Positions 7,366 to 14,252 of a stretch of 17,797 nt of DNA are shown here, piece after piece. The notes below the pieces were generated by a model. The model made no database searches and was not told the origin of the DNA. It was given only the letters and a program-made list of their open reading frames with translations. The stretch comes from ZC4RG30 sp964632365 (GTDB taxonomy: Bacteria > Pseudomonadota > Gammaproteobacteria > Steroidobacterales > Steroidobacteraceae): the NCBI GenBank assembly GCA_964632365.1, contig CAZWDR010000057.1:1-17797 (forward strand). The letters run 5' to 3'. Made by a program: the position numbers and the translations under genes. Positions within the stretch are counted from its first letter, which is position 1; the number at the start of each line of letters is the position of its first letter.

Positions 7366-8927
7366 GCACGCAGGCTTGCCGTCAGCGGCAGAAGGATGCA
7401 CCAGCGCACGCCACCCAGCGGCGAATGCATGGCGTGCATGCGTCCCCCATGGCCGGTGACGATGGCCTGCACGATGGCAAGGCCGAGCCCGCTGCCGCCA
7501 CTCTGGCTGGAGCGTGAGGCATCGACCCGGTACAGCCGCTCGGTCAGGCGCGGCAGGTCGTCATCGGCCACGCCGGGCGAGGAGTCTTCCCAGTCGATGC
7601 GCGCCTGGCCGGACTCGGCACCCACGCGCACCCGCAACCGTGCCGGCGCATCGCTGTAACGCAGCGTGTTCTGCAGCAGGTTCGAGAACACCTGCGAGAG
7701 GCGGTCCTCGTCGGCCTCGACCATCACGTGACGATCGAGTTCGAGCTTCACGTCGAGGCCGGCGTCCTGGATGGACTTGCGCGCGGCATACAGCGTGTCT
7801 TCCACGGCCTCGGCGAGGTTCACCGGTGCCTTGCGATAGTTCAGCGCGCCAAGATCAGACAGCGACAGCGTGCGCAGGTCTTCGACCAGCCGCGTCAGGC
7901 GATGAACCTCCTGCGCCACGGACGCGATGCTGGTCTGCGTCAGTGGACGCACGCCGTCCTGCACCGCTTCGATCTCCGCGCGCAGCGTGGTCAGTGGCGT
8001 GCGCAGTTCGTGCGCGATGTCGGCGATCCATTGCTGCCGGCCGCGCTGCGCGGCGCCCAGCGCCTCGGCGAGCCGGTTGAAGTCACCGGCCAGCCGCGCG
8101 ACCTCGTCGTGTCCGTGCACCGGGATGCGCGTGCTGTAATCACCGCGCGCCAGCGCCGTCGCGCCCTGCCCCAGCGCGCGCAGCCGCCGCGCCAGCCAGC
8201 CGGCAATCAGCGCCGCATTCAGCAGCACCGCGGCGAGCATGCCGATGCCGATCACGCCGAAGCGTCGCGACTGCTGCAGGGCGGTGATCGATTCGAGGGA
8301 CTGCACCAGACGCAGGCGCGGCACGTAACCCAGGTAGCCCACGACCCGGTTGGTCACACGGATCGGCAGCTTCACCGCGAGCTGCGTCTCCTGCGAGGGA
8401 CCGGGCGGCTGCACCAGCACCGTCGTGCCATCGGCATCGAACAGCATCACGCGCCAGTCGATGGTGAGGGGCGGAAGCGGACCCGGCTCGCCCTCGAAGA
8501 ACGCGGGCACGCGATCTTCGGGTCCGGGGTTGTGGGCGGGCCGACCCTCGCCCGGCGCGCCAGGCATGCCTTCTTTCAGGTCGCGCATGTCGCGACGCCC
8601 GACCCGCCAGCCCAGCACCTCGCGCAGCACTTCGTTCCAGCGCTCGCGGTCCTGGGTGACCCAGTTCCAGTTGCCCTGCTGCCGGTAGCCATCGGCCAGC
8701 TGCGATATCACGGGGACCAGCCGGGCCTGCTCCGACTGGTTCACATAGTCGACCAGCCCCTTGTCGAAGCTCCAGCTGTAGACCAGGTACACCGCCGCCA
8801 CCAGCACCAGATGTGCGCCTGCGATGGCGAGGAACAATTTGACGCGCAGCGTGTCCAATCCCCGCCGCAGGGGCCCGGGCGTGGCTTCGGCCCCCGCCGC
8901 GGCGCGGCTGCTGTGCATGGCGTCCAT
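7362..8927 (-). CDS. baeS: Sensor histidine kinase, BaeS-like
   Basis: A 521-residue membrane kinase: TM1 at about 32-52, a periplasmic sensor of about 170 residues (53-223) with a Pro/Gly-rich stretch near 122-153, TM2 at about 224-246, HAMP linker to about 298, HisKA with phospho-acceptor His306 (DIAHELRTPL), and an ATPase domain with N-box NLLQN (416-420), a G1-like DSSPGV (448-453) and G2 GGSGLGLAI (477-485). DSSPGV instead of the common DxGPG matches the BaeS type, as does the segment around EAVQDGVRPLT (320-330). The Pro-rich part may make the sensor longer than in E. coli. The chosen ATG (8927) has no clear ribosome site; ATG 8918 is an alternative. Earlier in-frame starts would add up to 83 residues without any domain. 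The gene overlaps the regulator by 4 nt and is divergent from the pump operon. Confidence 0.9.
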   Translation of the reverse strand: MDAMHSSRAAAGAEATPGPLRRGLDTLRVKLFLAIAGAHLVLVAAVYLVYSWSFDKGLVDYVNQSEQARLVPVISQLADGYRQQGNWNWVTQDRERWNEVLREVLGWRVGRRDMRDLKEGMPGAPGEGRPAHNPGPEDRVPAFFEGEPGPLPPLTIDWRVMLFDADGTTVLVQPPGPSQETQLAVKLPIRVTNRVVGYLGYVPRLRLVQSLESITALQQSRRFGVIGIGMLAAVLLNAALIAGWLARRLRALGQGATALARGDYSTRIPVHGHDEVARLAGDFNRLAEALGAAQRGRQQWIADIAHELRTPLTTLRAEIEAVQDGVRPLTQTSIASVAQEVHRLTRLVEDLRTLSLSDLGALNYRKAPVNLAEAVEDTLYAARKSIQDAGLDVKLELDRHVMVEADEDRLSQVFSNLLQNTLRYSDAPARLRVRVGAESGQARIDWEDSSPGVADDDLPRLTERLYRVDASRSSQSGGSGLGLAIVQAIVTGHGGRMHAMHSPLGGVRWCILLPLTASLRA

Positions 8928-8966
8928 GGAAAGGAAGCGTAGCGGGGGATCAAGCAAACTTTGTGT

Positions 8967-8977
8967 AAGGCAGCCTT
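8967..8977. promoter_or_regulatory. AAGGCAGCCTT palindrome in the divergent promoter region
   Basis: AAGGC-A-GCCTT is a perfect interrupted palindrome in the relatively AT-rich part of the gap between the kinase start (8927) and the macA start (9077). This gap must carry promoters for both operons, and the palindrome is the only compact symmetric element I see. I do not recognise a known regulator site; OmpR-family regulators usually bind direct repeats, which are not obvious here. Treat it as a candidate operator only. Confidence 0.3.
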
Positions 8978-9076
8978 CAAAATTCTTCCTTGTTCGCCGG
9001 CCATCCTGCCCCCCGCACGGTAGCTGCCGGCCAACCGGGCCGCCCGCCGTTCCAACCCAACATGACGGACCCAGAC

Positions 9077-10738
9077 ATGAACGATCGTTCAACCTCTTCC
9101 CGCCGCCGCGCGCGTCCCAGCCGCGCCAAGATCGCCATCGTGGTGGCCGCCGTGGCGCTCGCCGGTTATGGCGCATACAAGTATTTCGTCGGCGGTGAGG
9201 ACGGGCCGGAGTACATCTACGCCACGGTCAACGTCGGCAACATCGAAGACCTGGTGACCGCCACCGGCACACTCGAGCCGCGCGACACGGTCGATGTGGG
9301 TGCGCAGGTGTCCGGGCAGATCGAGCGCATCCTGGTCGAAGTGGGTGACCAGGTGACCGCCGGCCAGGTGCTGGCCGAGATCGATGCCACCACCGCCACC
9401 GCGCGCGTGGAGGCCAACCGTGCCTCGCTGCGCGCGCAGGAGTCGAACCTTGTGGACCGCTACAACACGCTCGAGAAGGCCGAGCGCGACTATGAGCGGC
9501 AGAAGAACCTGCAGGCCGCCGGCGCGTCGACCAGCGAGCAGCTGCTCAACGCCGAGACCACGCTGAAGTCGGCCCGCCAGGCCATCGAATCGCTGAAGCT
9601 GCAGATCGAACAGCAGAAGGCCTCGATGCGCGTCGAGGAAGCGAATCTGCAATACACGACCATCAAGGCGCCGATCGACGGCACTGTGGTGTCGATCGCG
9701 GCCAAGCAGGGCCAGACCATCAATGCGACGCAGTCTGCGCCGACCATCCTCACCATCGCCGACCTGAGCACGATGACAGTGCGCGCCGAAGTCTCCGAAG
9801 CAGACATCAGCAAGATCAGCGACGGCATGCGCGCCTATTTCACGACGTTGAACGGCAACCGCCAGTGGGAAGGCACGCTGAAGCGCACCGAGCCCACGCC
9901 GAAAGTGCAGAACGCGGTGGTGCTGTACTACGCGCTGTTCGACGTGCAGAACGAGAAGTTCGGGAACAGCAACACCCTGCAGCTGAAGCCCGGCATGACC
10001 GCGCAGGTGTTCTTCGTGAATGCCGAGGCGCGCAACGTGCTGGTGATGCCGATGGCAGCGCTGCAGCAGGGCCAGCAGATCATGCGCGAGCGCAACGCCG
10101 CCGAGGGCGGACGCGGAGACGGCGCCCCGCGCGGCAATGCCGACGGTGCCGCGCCTGCCGGAGCCACGGCGGGCAGCGCCCCGCCGGCCGGGGCTGCGAT
10201 GGCGCAGAACGGGACCGCAGCGGGGGCCGATGCCCCTGCCGCGGCGCCCGGTGCAGGTGCAGGCGCAGGCAACCCGGGCGAAGGTCCCGCCGGCGCGGGC
10301 CAGGGTGGTGGCGAGCGCGGTGCCGGCGGCCCGCGGCAGGGCGGCGGATTCGGCGGATTCGCCGGCGGCCAGCGCCCGACTCCGGAACAGATGGAACAGT
10401 TCCGCCAGATGCGCGCGCAGGGTGGCGGCGGTTTCCCCGGTGGCATGGGCATGCCCGGCGGCATGGGCGGCCAGGGCCGCCAGCAGACCCGTCGCGGCAC
10501 GGTCATGGTGCATCTTGGCGATGGCGTGCTCGAGCCGCGCCAGGTCGTGATCGGCGTGACTGACCGCGTGCATGGCCAGGTGCTGGAAGGCCTGAACGAA
10601 GGTGAGGAAGTGGTTGTTGGCCGTCGCGATACCAGCACCGCTGCCGGCGCTGCAGCGGTGCCCGCCCAGAACAACCAGAACAACAACTTCCGTGGCCAGG
10701 GTGGCTTCCCGGGCGGCGGCAACTTCCGTCCGTTCTGA
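9077..10738 (+). CDS. macA: MacA-type periplasmic adaptor of a tripartite ABC efflux pump
   Basis: A 553-residue membrane-fusion protein. A basic N-terminus and one membrane anchor (about 20-37) precede a half-lipoyl domain (about 52-105, TATGTLEPRDTVDVGAQVSG), an alpha-helical hairpin (about 110-190, Gln/Glu/Ala-rich), the second lipoyl half (IKAPIDGTVVSI), a beta-barrel domain (to about 335) and a membrane-proximal domain (about 474-516). MacA links the MacB transporter to a TolC-like channel and stimulates its ATPase. Odd: about 130 residues (341-471) of Gly/Ala/Pro-rich sequence, including GGFGGFAGG and PGGMGMPGGMGG, interrupt the C-terminal part, and an Asn/Gly tail ends the protein. Start is uncertain: ATG 9077 has a GGA core 8 nt upstream, ATG 9062 has none. 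The stop overlaps the macB ATG by one base (TGATG). Confidence 0.9.
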   Translation: MNDRSTSSRRRARPSRAKIAIVVAAVALAGYGAYKYFVGGEDGPEYIYATVNVGNIEDLVTATGTLEPRDTVDVGAQVSGQIERILVEVGDQVTAGQVLAEIDATTATARVEANRASLRAQESNLVDRYNTLEKAERDYERQKNLQAAGASTSEQLLNAETTLKSARQAIESLKLQIEQQKASMRVEEANLQYTTIKAPIDGTVVSIAAKQGQTINATQSAPTILTIADLSTMTVRAEVSEADISKISDGMRAYFTTLNGNRQWEGTLKRTEPTPKVQNAVVLYYALFDVQNEKFGNSNTLQLKPGMTAQVFFVNAEARNVLVMPMAALQQGQQIMRERNAAEGGRGDGAPRGNADGAAPAGATAGSAPPAGAAMAQNGTAAGADAPAAAPGAGAGAGNPGEGPAGAGQGGGERGAGGPRQGGGFGGFAGGQRPTPEQMEQFRQMRAQGGGGFPGGMGMPGGMGGQGRQQTRRGTVMVHLGDGVLEPRQVVIGVTDRVHGQVLEGLNEGEEVVVGRRDTSTAAGAAAVPAQNNQNNNFRGQGGFPGGGNFRPF

Positions 10739-12708
10739 TGCAGTCCTCCAATCCTCGTGACCCCGCAGTTCCCATCATCGAACTGCGGGGCGTCACCAAG
10801 ACGTATTTCAACGGCGACCTGTCGACCCAGGTGCTGCATGGGGTGGATCTGAAGATCTACCCGGGCGAGTTCGTCGCCATCATGGGCGCTTCGGGTTCGG
10901 GCAAGTCGACGATGATGAACATCCTCGGCTGCCTCGACCGCCCGACCACCGGCCAGTACCTGTTCAAGGGACGTGACGTCTCGGACTTCGACCGCGACGA
11001 GCTGTCGGACCTGCGACGCGAGTCCTTCGGCTTCGTGTTCCAGAGCTACAACCTGATCTCGGCCAACACCGCGGCCGAGAACGTGGAAGTGCCGGCCATG
11101 TATGCCGGTGTCGAGCTGCACGACCGCCACGAGCGTTCGCGCGAGCTGCTGACGCGGCTGGGCCTGGGCGAGCGCATCTACTTTCGTCCCAAGCAGCTCT
11201 CGGGCGGCCAGCAGCAGCGCGTGTCCATCTCGCGCGCGCTGATGAACGGTGGCGAGATCATCCTCGCCGACGAACCCACCGGCGCGCTCGACAGCAAGAG
11301 CGGCGTCGAGGTGATGAAGCTGCTCGACGAACTGTCGGAGCAGGGCCACACGGTCATCCTGATCACCCACGCGCAGGAGGTGGCCGACCACGCCCGCCGC
11401 GTGATCGAGATCAAGGACGGCCTGATCGTGGCCGATCCGGGCCCCAGGCCGCCCGAGAACCCGCCGGTGGTGAACAGCTGGACGGCGCACCGCAGCGGCA
11501 TGAGCGCGCTGGCCGAGGCCTATGAGGCGGCCAAGAACGCGATCCGCGCGCTGCGCTCGAACATGCTGCGCTCGTTCCTGACCCTGCTGGGCATCGTCAT
11601 CGGTGTCGGTTCGGTGATCACGATGCTGGCCATCGGCGACGGCGCCAAGCAGCAGGTGGTCGACGCCATCAGCTCCTTCGGCGCGAACCTGATGAACGTG
11701 CTGCCCGGCGCCGGCGGCAACCAGCGTGGTGGCGACCGCGGCTCAGGCAGCCTCACGCTGGAGGACATCGAAGCCCTGAACGATGTGCCCAACGTGATCG
11801 CGGCCATCCCGAACCAGGAAAGCACGCGCACGTTCCGCTATCGCGACCGCGACATCCGCGCGCAGACGGTGGGCACGTCGTACAAGTTCCCGGTGGTGCG
11901 CAACTGGAACGTTGCCGAAGGCACGTTCTTCGAGACGCAGGACGAGCTGGAATATGCGCCGGTGGCCGTGCTCGGCCGCACCGTCGCCGACACGCTGTTC
12001 CCCGACGGCGAGAGTCCCCTCGGCGAGTACATCCTGATGGACAACCTGAACTTCAAGGTCATCGGGGTGCTGGAGCGCAAGGGAGCCTCGGCGAACGGCC
12101 AGGACCAGGACGAGGTGGTGGTCATCCCCTACATGACCAACCAGCTGCGCGTCACCGGCCAGCGCTTCGTCAGCCGGGCGCAGGTCGCGGTCGATGACGT
12201 GAAGCAGATCATGCAGACGCAGACGGACATCGAGAACCTGCTGGCCGAGCGCCATGGACAGGTCGATTTCCGCATCTTCAACGCGGGCGCCATGCTCGAG
12301 AGCCGGGTCGAGCAGGAAAAGACCATGACGATGCTGCTGGGCTCCATCGCGGCGATCTCGCTGCTGGTGGGCGGCATCGGCGTGATGAACATCATGCTGG
12401 TGAACGTCACCGAGCGCACCCGCGAGATCGGCATCCGCATGGCCACCGGTGCGCGCACGCGCAACATCATGCAGCAGTTCCTGATCGAGGCGCTGGTGGT
12501 GTCGCTGATCGGCGGCCTGCTGGGCGTCGTGGCCGGACTCGGGGCCGCAGCGCTGGTCGAGATGTTCTTCGAACGGCCGGTTGCCTACACGCTCTTCCCC
12601 GTGATCCTCGCTTTCGGATCCGCTTTTGCCATCGGACTGATCTTTGGCTGGCTGCCTGCCCGCAAGGCCGCCATGCTCGATCCGGTGGTTGCCCTGCAAT
12701 CGGAGTGA
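10738..12708 (+). CDS. macB: MacB-type ABC transporter (ATPase-permease fusion)
   Basis: A 656-residue protein with the complete MacB layout. The ATPase domain (about 12-235) has Walker A GASGSGKST (50-58), Q-loop Gln102, signature LSGGQQQ (154-160), Walker B IILADEP (174-180) and switch His211. TM1 (about 278-299) is followed by a large periplasmic domain (300-525) and three C-terminal helices of the FtsX type (about 530-556, 582-607, 617-639); NVTERTREIGIRMATGA between TM2 and TM3 is the conserved coupling segment. MacB uses ATP to drive mechanotransmission that expels substrates such as macrolides, peptides or lipids already in the periplasm. The macA stop overlaps the ATG, and the outer-membrane-factor gene begins 4 nt after the stop, so all three are one operon. 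Substrate is not deducible. Confidence 0.95.
   Translation: MQSSNPRDPAVPIIELRGVTKTYFNGDLSTQVLHGVDLKIYPGEFVAIMGASGSGKSTMMNILGCLDRPTTGQYLFKGRDVSDFDRDELSDLRRESFGFVFQSYNLISANTAAENVEVPAMYAGVELHDRHERSRELLTRLGLGERIYFRPKQLSGGQQQRVSISRALMNGGEIILADEPTGALDSKSGVEVMKLLDELSEQGHTVILITHAQEVADHARRVIEIKDGLIVADPGPRPPENPPVVNSWTAHRSGMSALAEAYEAAKNAIRALRSNMLRSFLTLLGIVIGVGSVITMLAIGDGAKQQVVDAISSFGANLMNVLPGAGGNQRGGDRGSGSLTLEDIEALNDVPNVIAAIPNQESTRTFRYRDRDIRAQTVGTSYKFPVVRNWNVAEGTFFETQDELEYAPVAVLGRTVADTLFPDGESPLGEYILMDNLNFKVIGVLERKGASANGQDQDEVVVIPYMTNQLRVTGQRFVSRAQVAVDDVKQIMQTQTDIENLLAERHGQVDFRIFNAGAMLESRVEQEKTMTMLLGSIAAISLLVGGIGVMNIMLVNVTERTREIGIRMATGARTRNIMQQFLIEALVVSLIGGLLGVVAGLGAAALVEMFFERPVAYTLFPVILAFGSAFAIGLIFGWLPARKAAMLDPVVALQSE
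12702..12705 (+). promoter_or_regulatory. Ribosome binding site supporting a TTG start
   Basis: GGAG at the end of macB (GGAGTGA, containing the macB stop) is 7 nt ahead of TTG 12713. The next in-frame ATG at 12749 has only weak AGGG about 15 nt upstream. The TTG start also supplies the Arg residues a lipoprotein signal peptide needs. Confidence 0.55.
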
Positions 12709-12712
12709 CCCC

Positions 12713-14146
12713 TTGATTTCCTCGAACTCCAGGGCCCGCCGCCGGGCCATGTCCTCTCCGCTCACCGTGGGCGCCGTCGTGGCCCTGCTCGCCGGCTGCT
12801 CGTACAACATCCGTCATGTCGAGAATCCGGTGGAGATGCCGGAATCGTGGGATGCCACCGCCGGCGGCGACACTGGCGTCAGCGTGCAGACCGACTGGTG
12901 GAAGGGCTTCAACTCGCCGGTGCTCGACCAGCTGATCGAGCGGGCGCTGCGCGACAGCCCGACACTGATCATCGCCGAGCAGCGACTGGAGCAGGCCGAA
13001 CGCAACTTCGGCCGCAGCCGCGATGACCTGTTCCCCGACCTGAGCCTGAGCGCGCGCACCGGCCGCACGGAGAGCGGCGGCAACCAGGTCCCCGAGATCA
13101 CCAGCGATTCAACTTCGGTGGGTCTCTCGACCAGCTACAACTTCGACCTGTTCGGCGCCAACGCCGCGCGGTACCGCGCGCAGATCGCGCAGTTCATCGG
13201 CACGAAGTACGACACGGATCTGGCCCGCATCACGCTGTCCGCGAATGTCACGCGGGCTTACTTCAACCTGCTGTCGATCCGCTCGCGCGTGGACATCGCG
13301 CGGCAGAACCTCGACATCGCCGAGCAGGTGCTGGGCATCGTGCAGGCGCGCTACGACAATGGCGTGGTGCGTGAATATGACCTCACGCAGCAGACCACGT
13401 CCGTGCTGCAGCAGCGCACGAACCTGATCCCGCTCGAGAACCAGATGCGCCAGGCCGAGACGACGCTCGGCCTGCTGCTGGGTGTGACGCCGCAGGAGTT
13501 CCGGCTCGACGGCGAGCCCATCGACCTCCTCGCGGTGCCCGAGATCGCCCCCTGGGCGCCTTCGGACCTGCTGCTGCGCCGGCCGGACATGGCCGCCGCG
13601 GAGCTGGACATGATCTCCGCGCGGGCGAACCTCGCAGTGGCACGCGGCAGCCTGATCCCGCTCACCCTGTCGCTCAGCGCCAGCGGCAACACGGGGTCAC
13701 AGGAGCTGTTCTCGCTGACCGATGCGCGCACCTTCTCGGTGCAGGGTGCGTTGTCGATTGCCGAGAGCATCTTCAACTTCCGACAGCGCCGCACCAACGT
13801 GCTCAACGCCGAGTCGAACGAGTACATCGCACTGCTGACCTATGCGCAGACCATCCGCCAGGCCCTGAAGGAGGTGGATGATGCGCTGGCGACCGCGGTC
13901 GCCAACCAGCGGGCCGAGGAGAGCCAGCAGGCCACCCTGGCCCAGGCGGAGCGCGCCCTGGAACTGGCGGACCTGGAATATCGCGAAGGATCGGCGAACC
14001 TGCAGGAGCTGCTCGAATCGCAGCGCGCGCTGTACCAGGCGCGTGATTCGCTGTCGCAGGCACGCCTGCAGCGCCTGACCACGGCAGTGAACCTGTTCGT
14101 CGCACTGGGCGGCGGCTGGGTCGCCCCGGAGTCGCTGAACCCCTGA
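12713..14146 (+). CDS. Outer-membrane efflux lipoprotein, NodT/OprM family
   Basis: A 477-residue TolC-type outer-membrane factor. The signal has basic residues (RARRR at 8-12), a hydrophobic core and lipobox LLAGC with Cys29 as the lipidated residue. The usual early segment DWWKGFNSPVLDQLIERAL is present, followed by two outer-membrane-efflux-protein repeats (about 65-260 and 275-465) with long coiled helices, including YFNLLSIRSRVDIARQNLDI and the NodT-type LLGVTP. It forms the trimeric channel through which MacAB exports its substrate. I chose TTG 12713 over ATG 12749 because of the GGAG at 12702-12705 and because the shorter form would begin MSSPLTVG, with no positive charge ahead of the hydrophobic core. 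It lies 4 nt after macB. The family and pump role are secure; the start is less so. Confidence 0.92.
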   Translation: MISSNSRARRRAMSSPLTVGAVVALLAGCSYNIRHVENPVEMPESWDATAGGDTGVSVQTDWWKGFNSPVLDQLIERALRDSPTLIIAEQRLEQAERNFGRSRDDLFPDLSLSARTGRTESGGNQVPEITSDSTSVGLSTSYNFDLFGANAARYRAQIAQFIGTKYDTDLARITLSANVTRAYFNLLSIRSRVDIARQNLDIAEQVLGIVQARYDNGVVREYDLTQQTTSVLQQRTNLIPLENQMRQAETTLGLLLGVTPQEFRLDGEPIDLLAVPEIAPWAPSDLLLRRPDMAAAELDMISARANLAVARGSLIPLTLSLSASGNTGSQELFSLTDARTFSVQGALSIAESIFNFRQRRTNVLNAESNEYIALLTYAQTIRQALKEVDDALATAVANQRAEESQQATLAQAERALELADLEYREGSANLQELLESQRALYQARDSLSQARLQRLTTAVNLFVALGGGWVAPESLNP

Positions 14147-14151
14147 TACGG

Positions 14152-14185
14152 GCCCGGAACAACCGTTCCGGCAACCGTTCCGGGC
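14152..14185 (+). terminator. Competing hairpins from a 12-bp tandem repeat after the pump operon
   Basis: Six bases after the last pump gene, GCCCGGAAC (14152-14160) pairs perfectly with GTTCCGGGC (14177-14185) across a 16-nt loop. The core CCGGAAC (14154-14160) can instead pair with the nearer GTTCCGG (14165-14171) across 4 nt. This arises because AACCGTTCCGG(C/G) is present twice in tandem (14161-14172 and 14173-14184). No T-run follows, so termination efficiency is doubtful. Confidence 0.5.
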
Positions 14186-14187
14186 TT

Positions 14188-14203
14188 GGCGGGCTCCCCC
14201 GCC
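14188..14203 (+). terminator. GC hairpin upstream of the TonB receptor gene
   Basis: GGCGGG (14188-14193) pairs with CCCGCC (14198-14203) over a 4-nt loop CTCC. It directly follows the alternative hairpins and may add to a termination or processing region between the pump operon and the receptor gene. There is no following T-tract. Confidence 0.35.
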
Positions 14204-14212
14204 GGCCCGAAC

Positions 14213-14247
14213 ATCCCCCGATCAACTGTCCTGAACGATCGGGGGAT
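14213..14247 (+). promoter_or_regulatory. Hairpin covering the ribosome site of the TonB receptor gene
   Basis: ATCCCCCGATC (14213-14223) and GATCGGGGGAT (14237-14247) are perfect inverted 11-mers around a 13-nt loop (AACTGTCCTGAAC). The right arm contains GGGGG (14241-14245), the only ribosome-binding-like sequence ahead of the ATG at 14253. In RNA the stem would hide it, so it is a candidate for translational control. As DNA it could equally be a palindromic operator. Confidence 0.55.
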
Positions 14248-14252
14248 CATCC

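Noticed and set aside
9928..11490. Long minus-strand open frame across macA and macB
   Set aside because: It spans two overlapping well-recognised genes and its sequence has a shadow-like Pro/Arg/Ala bias.
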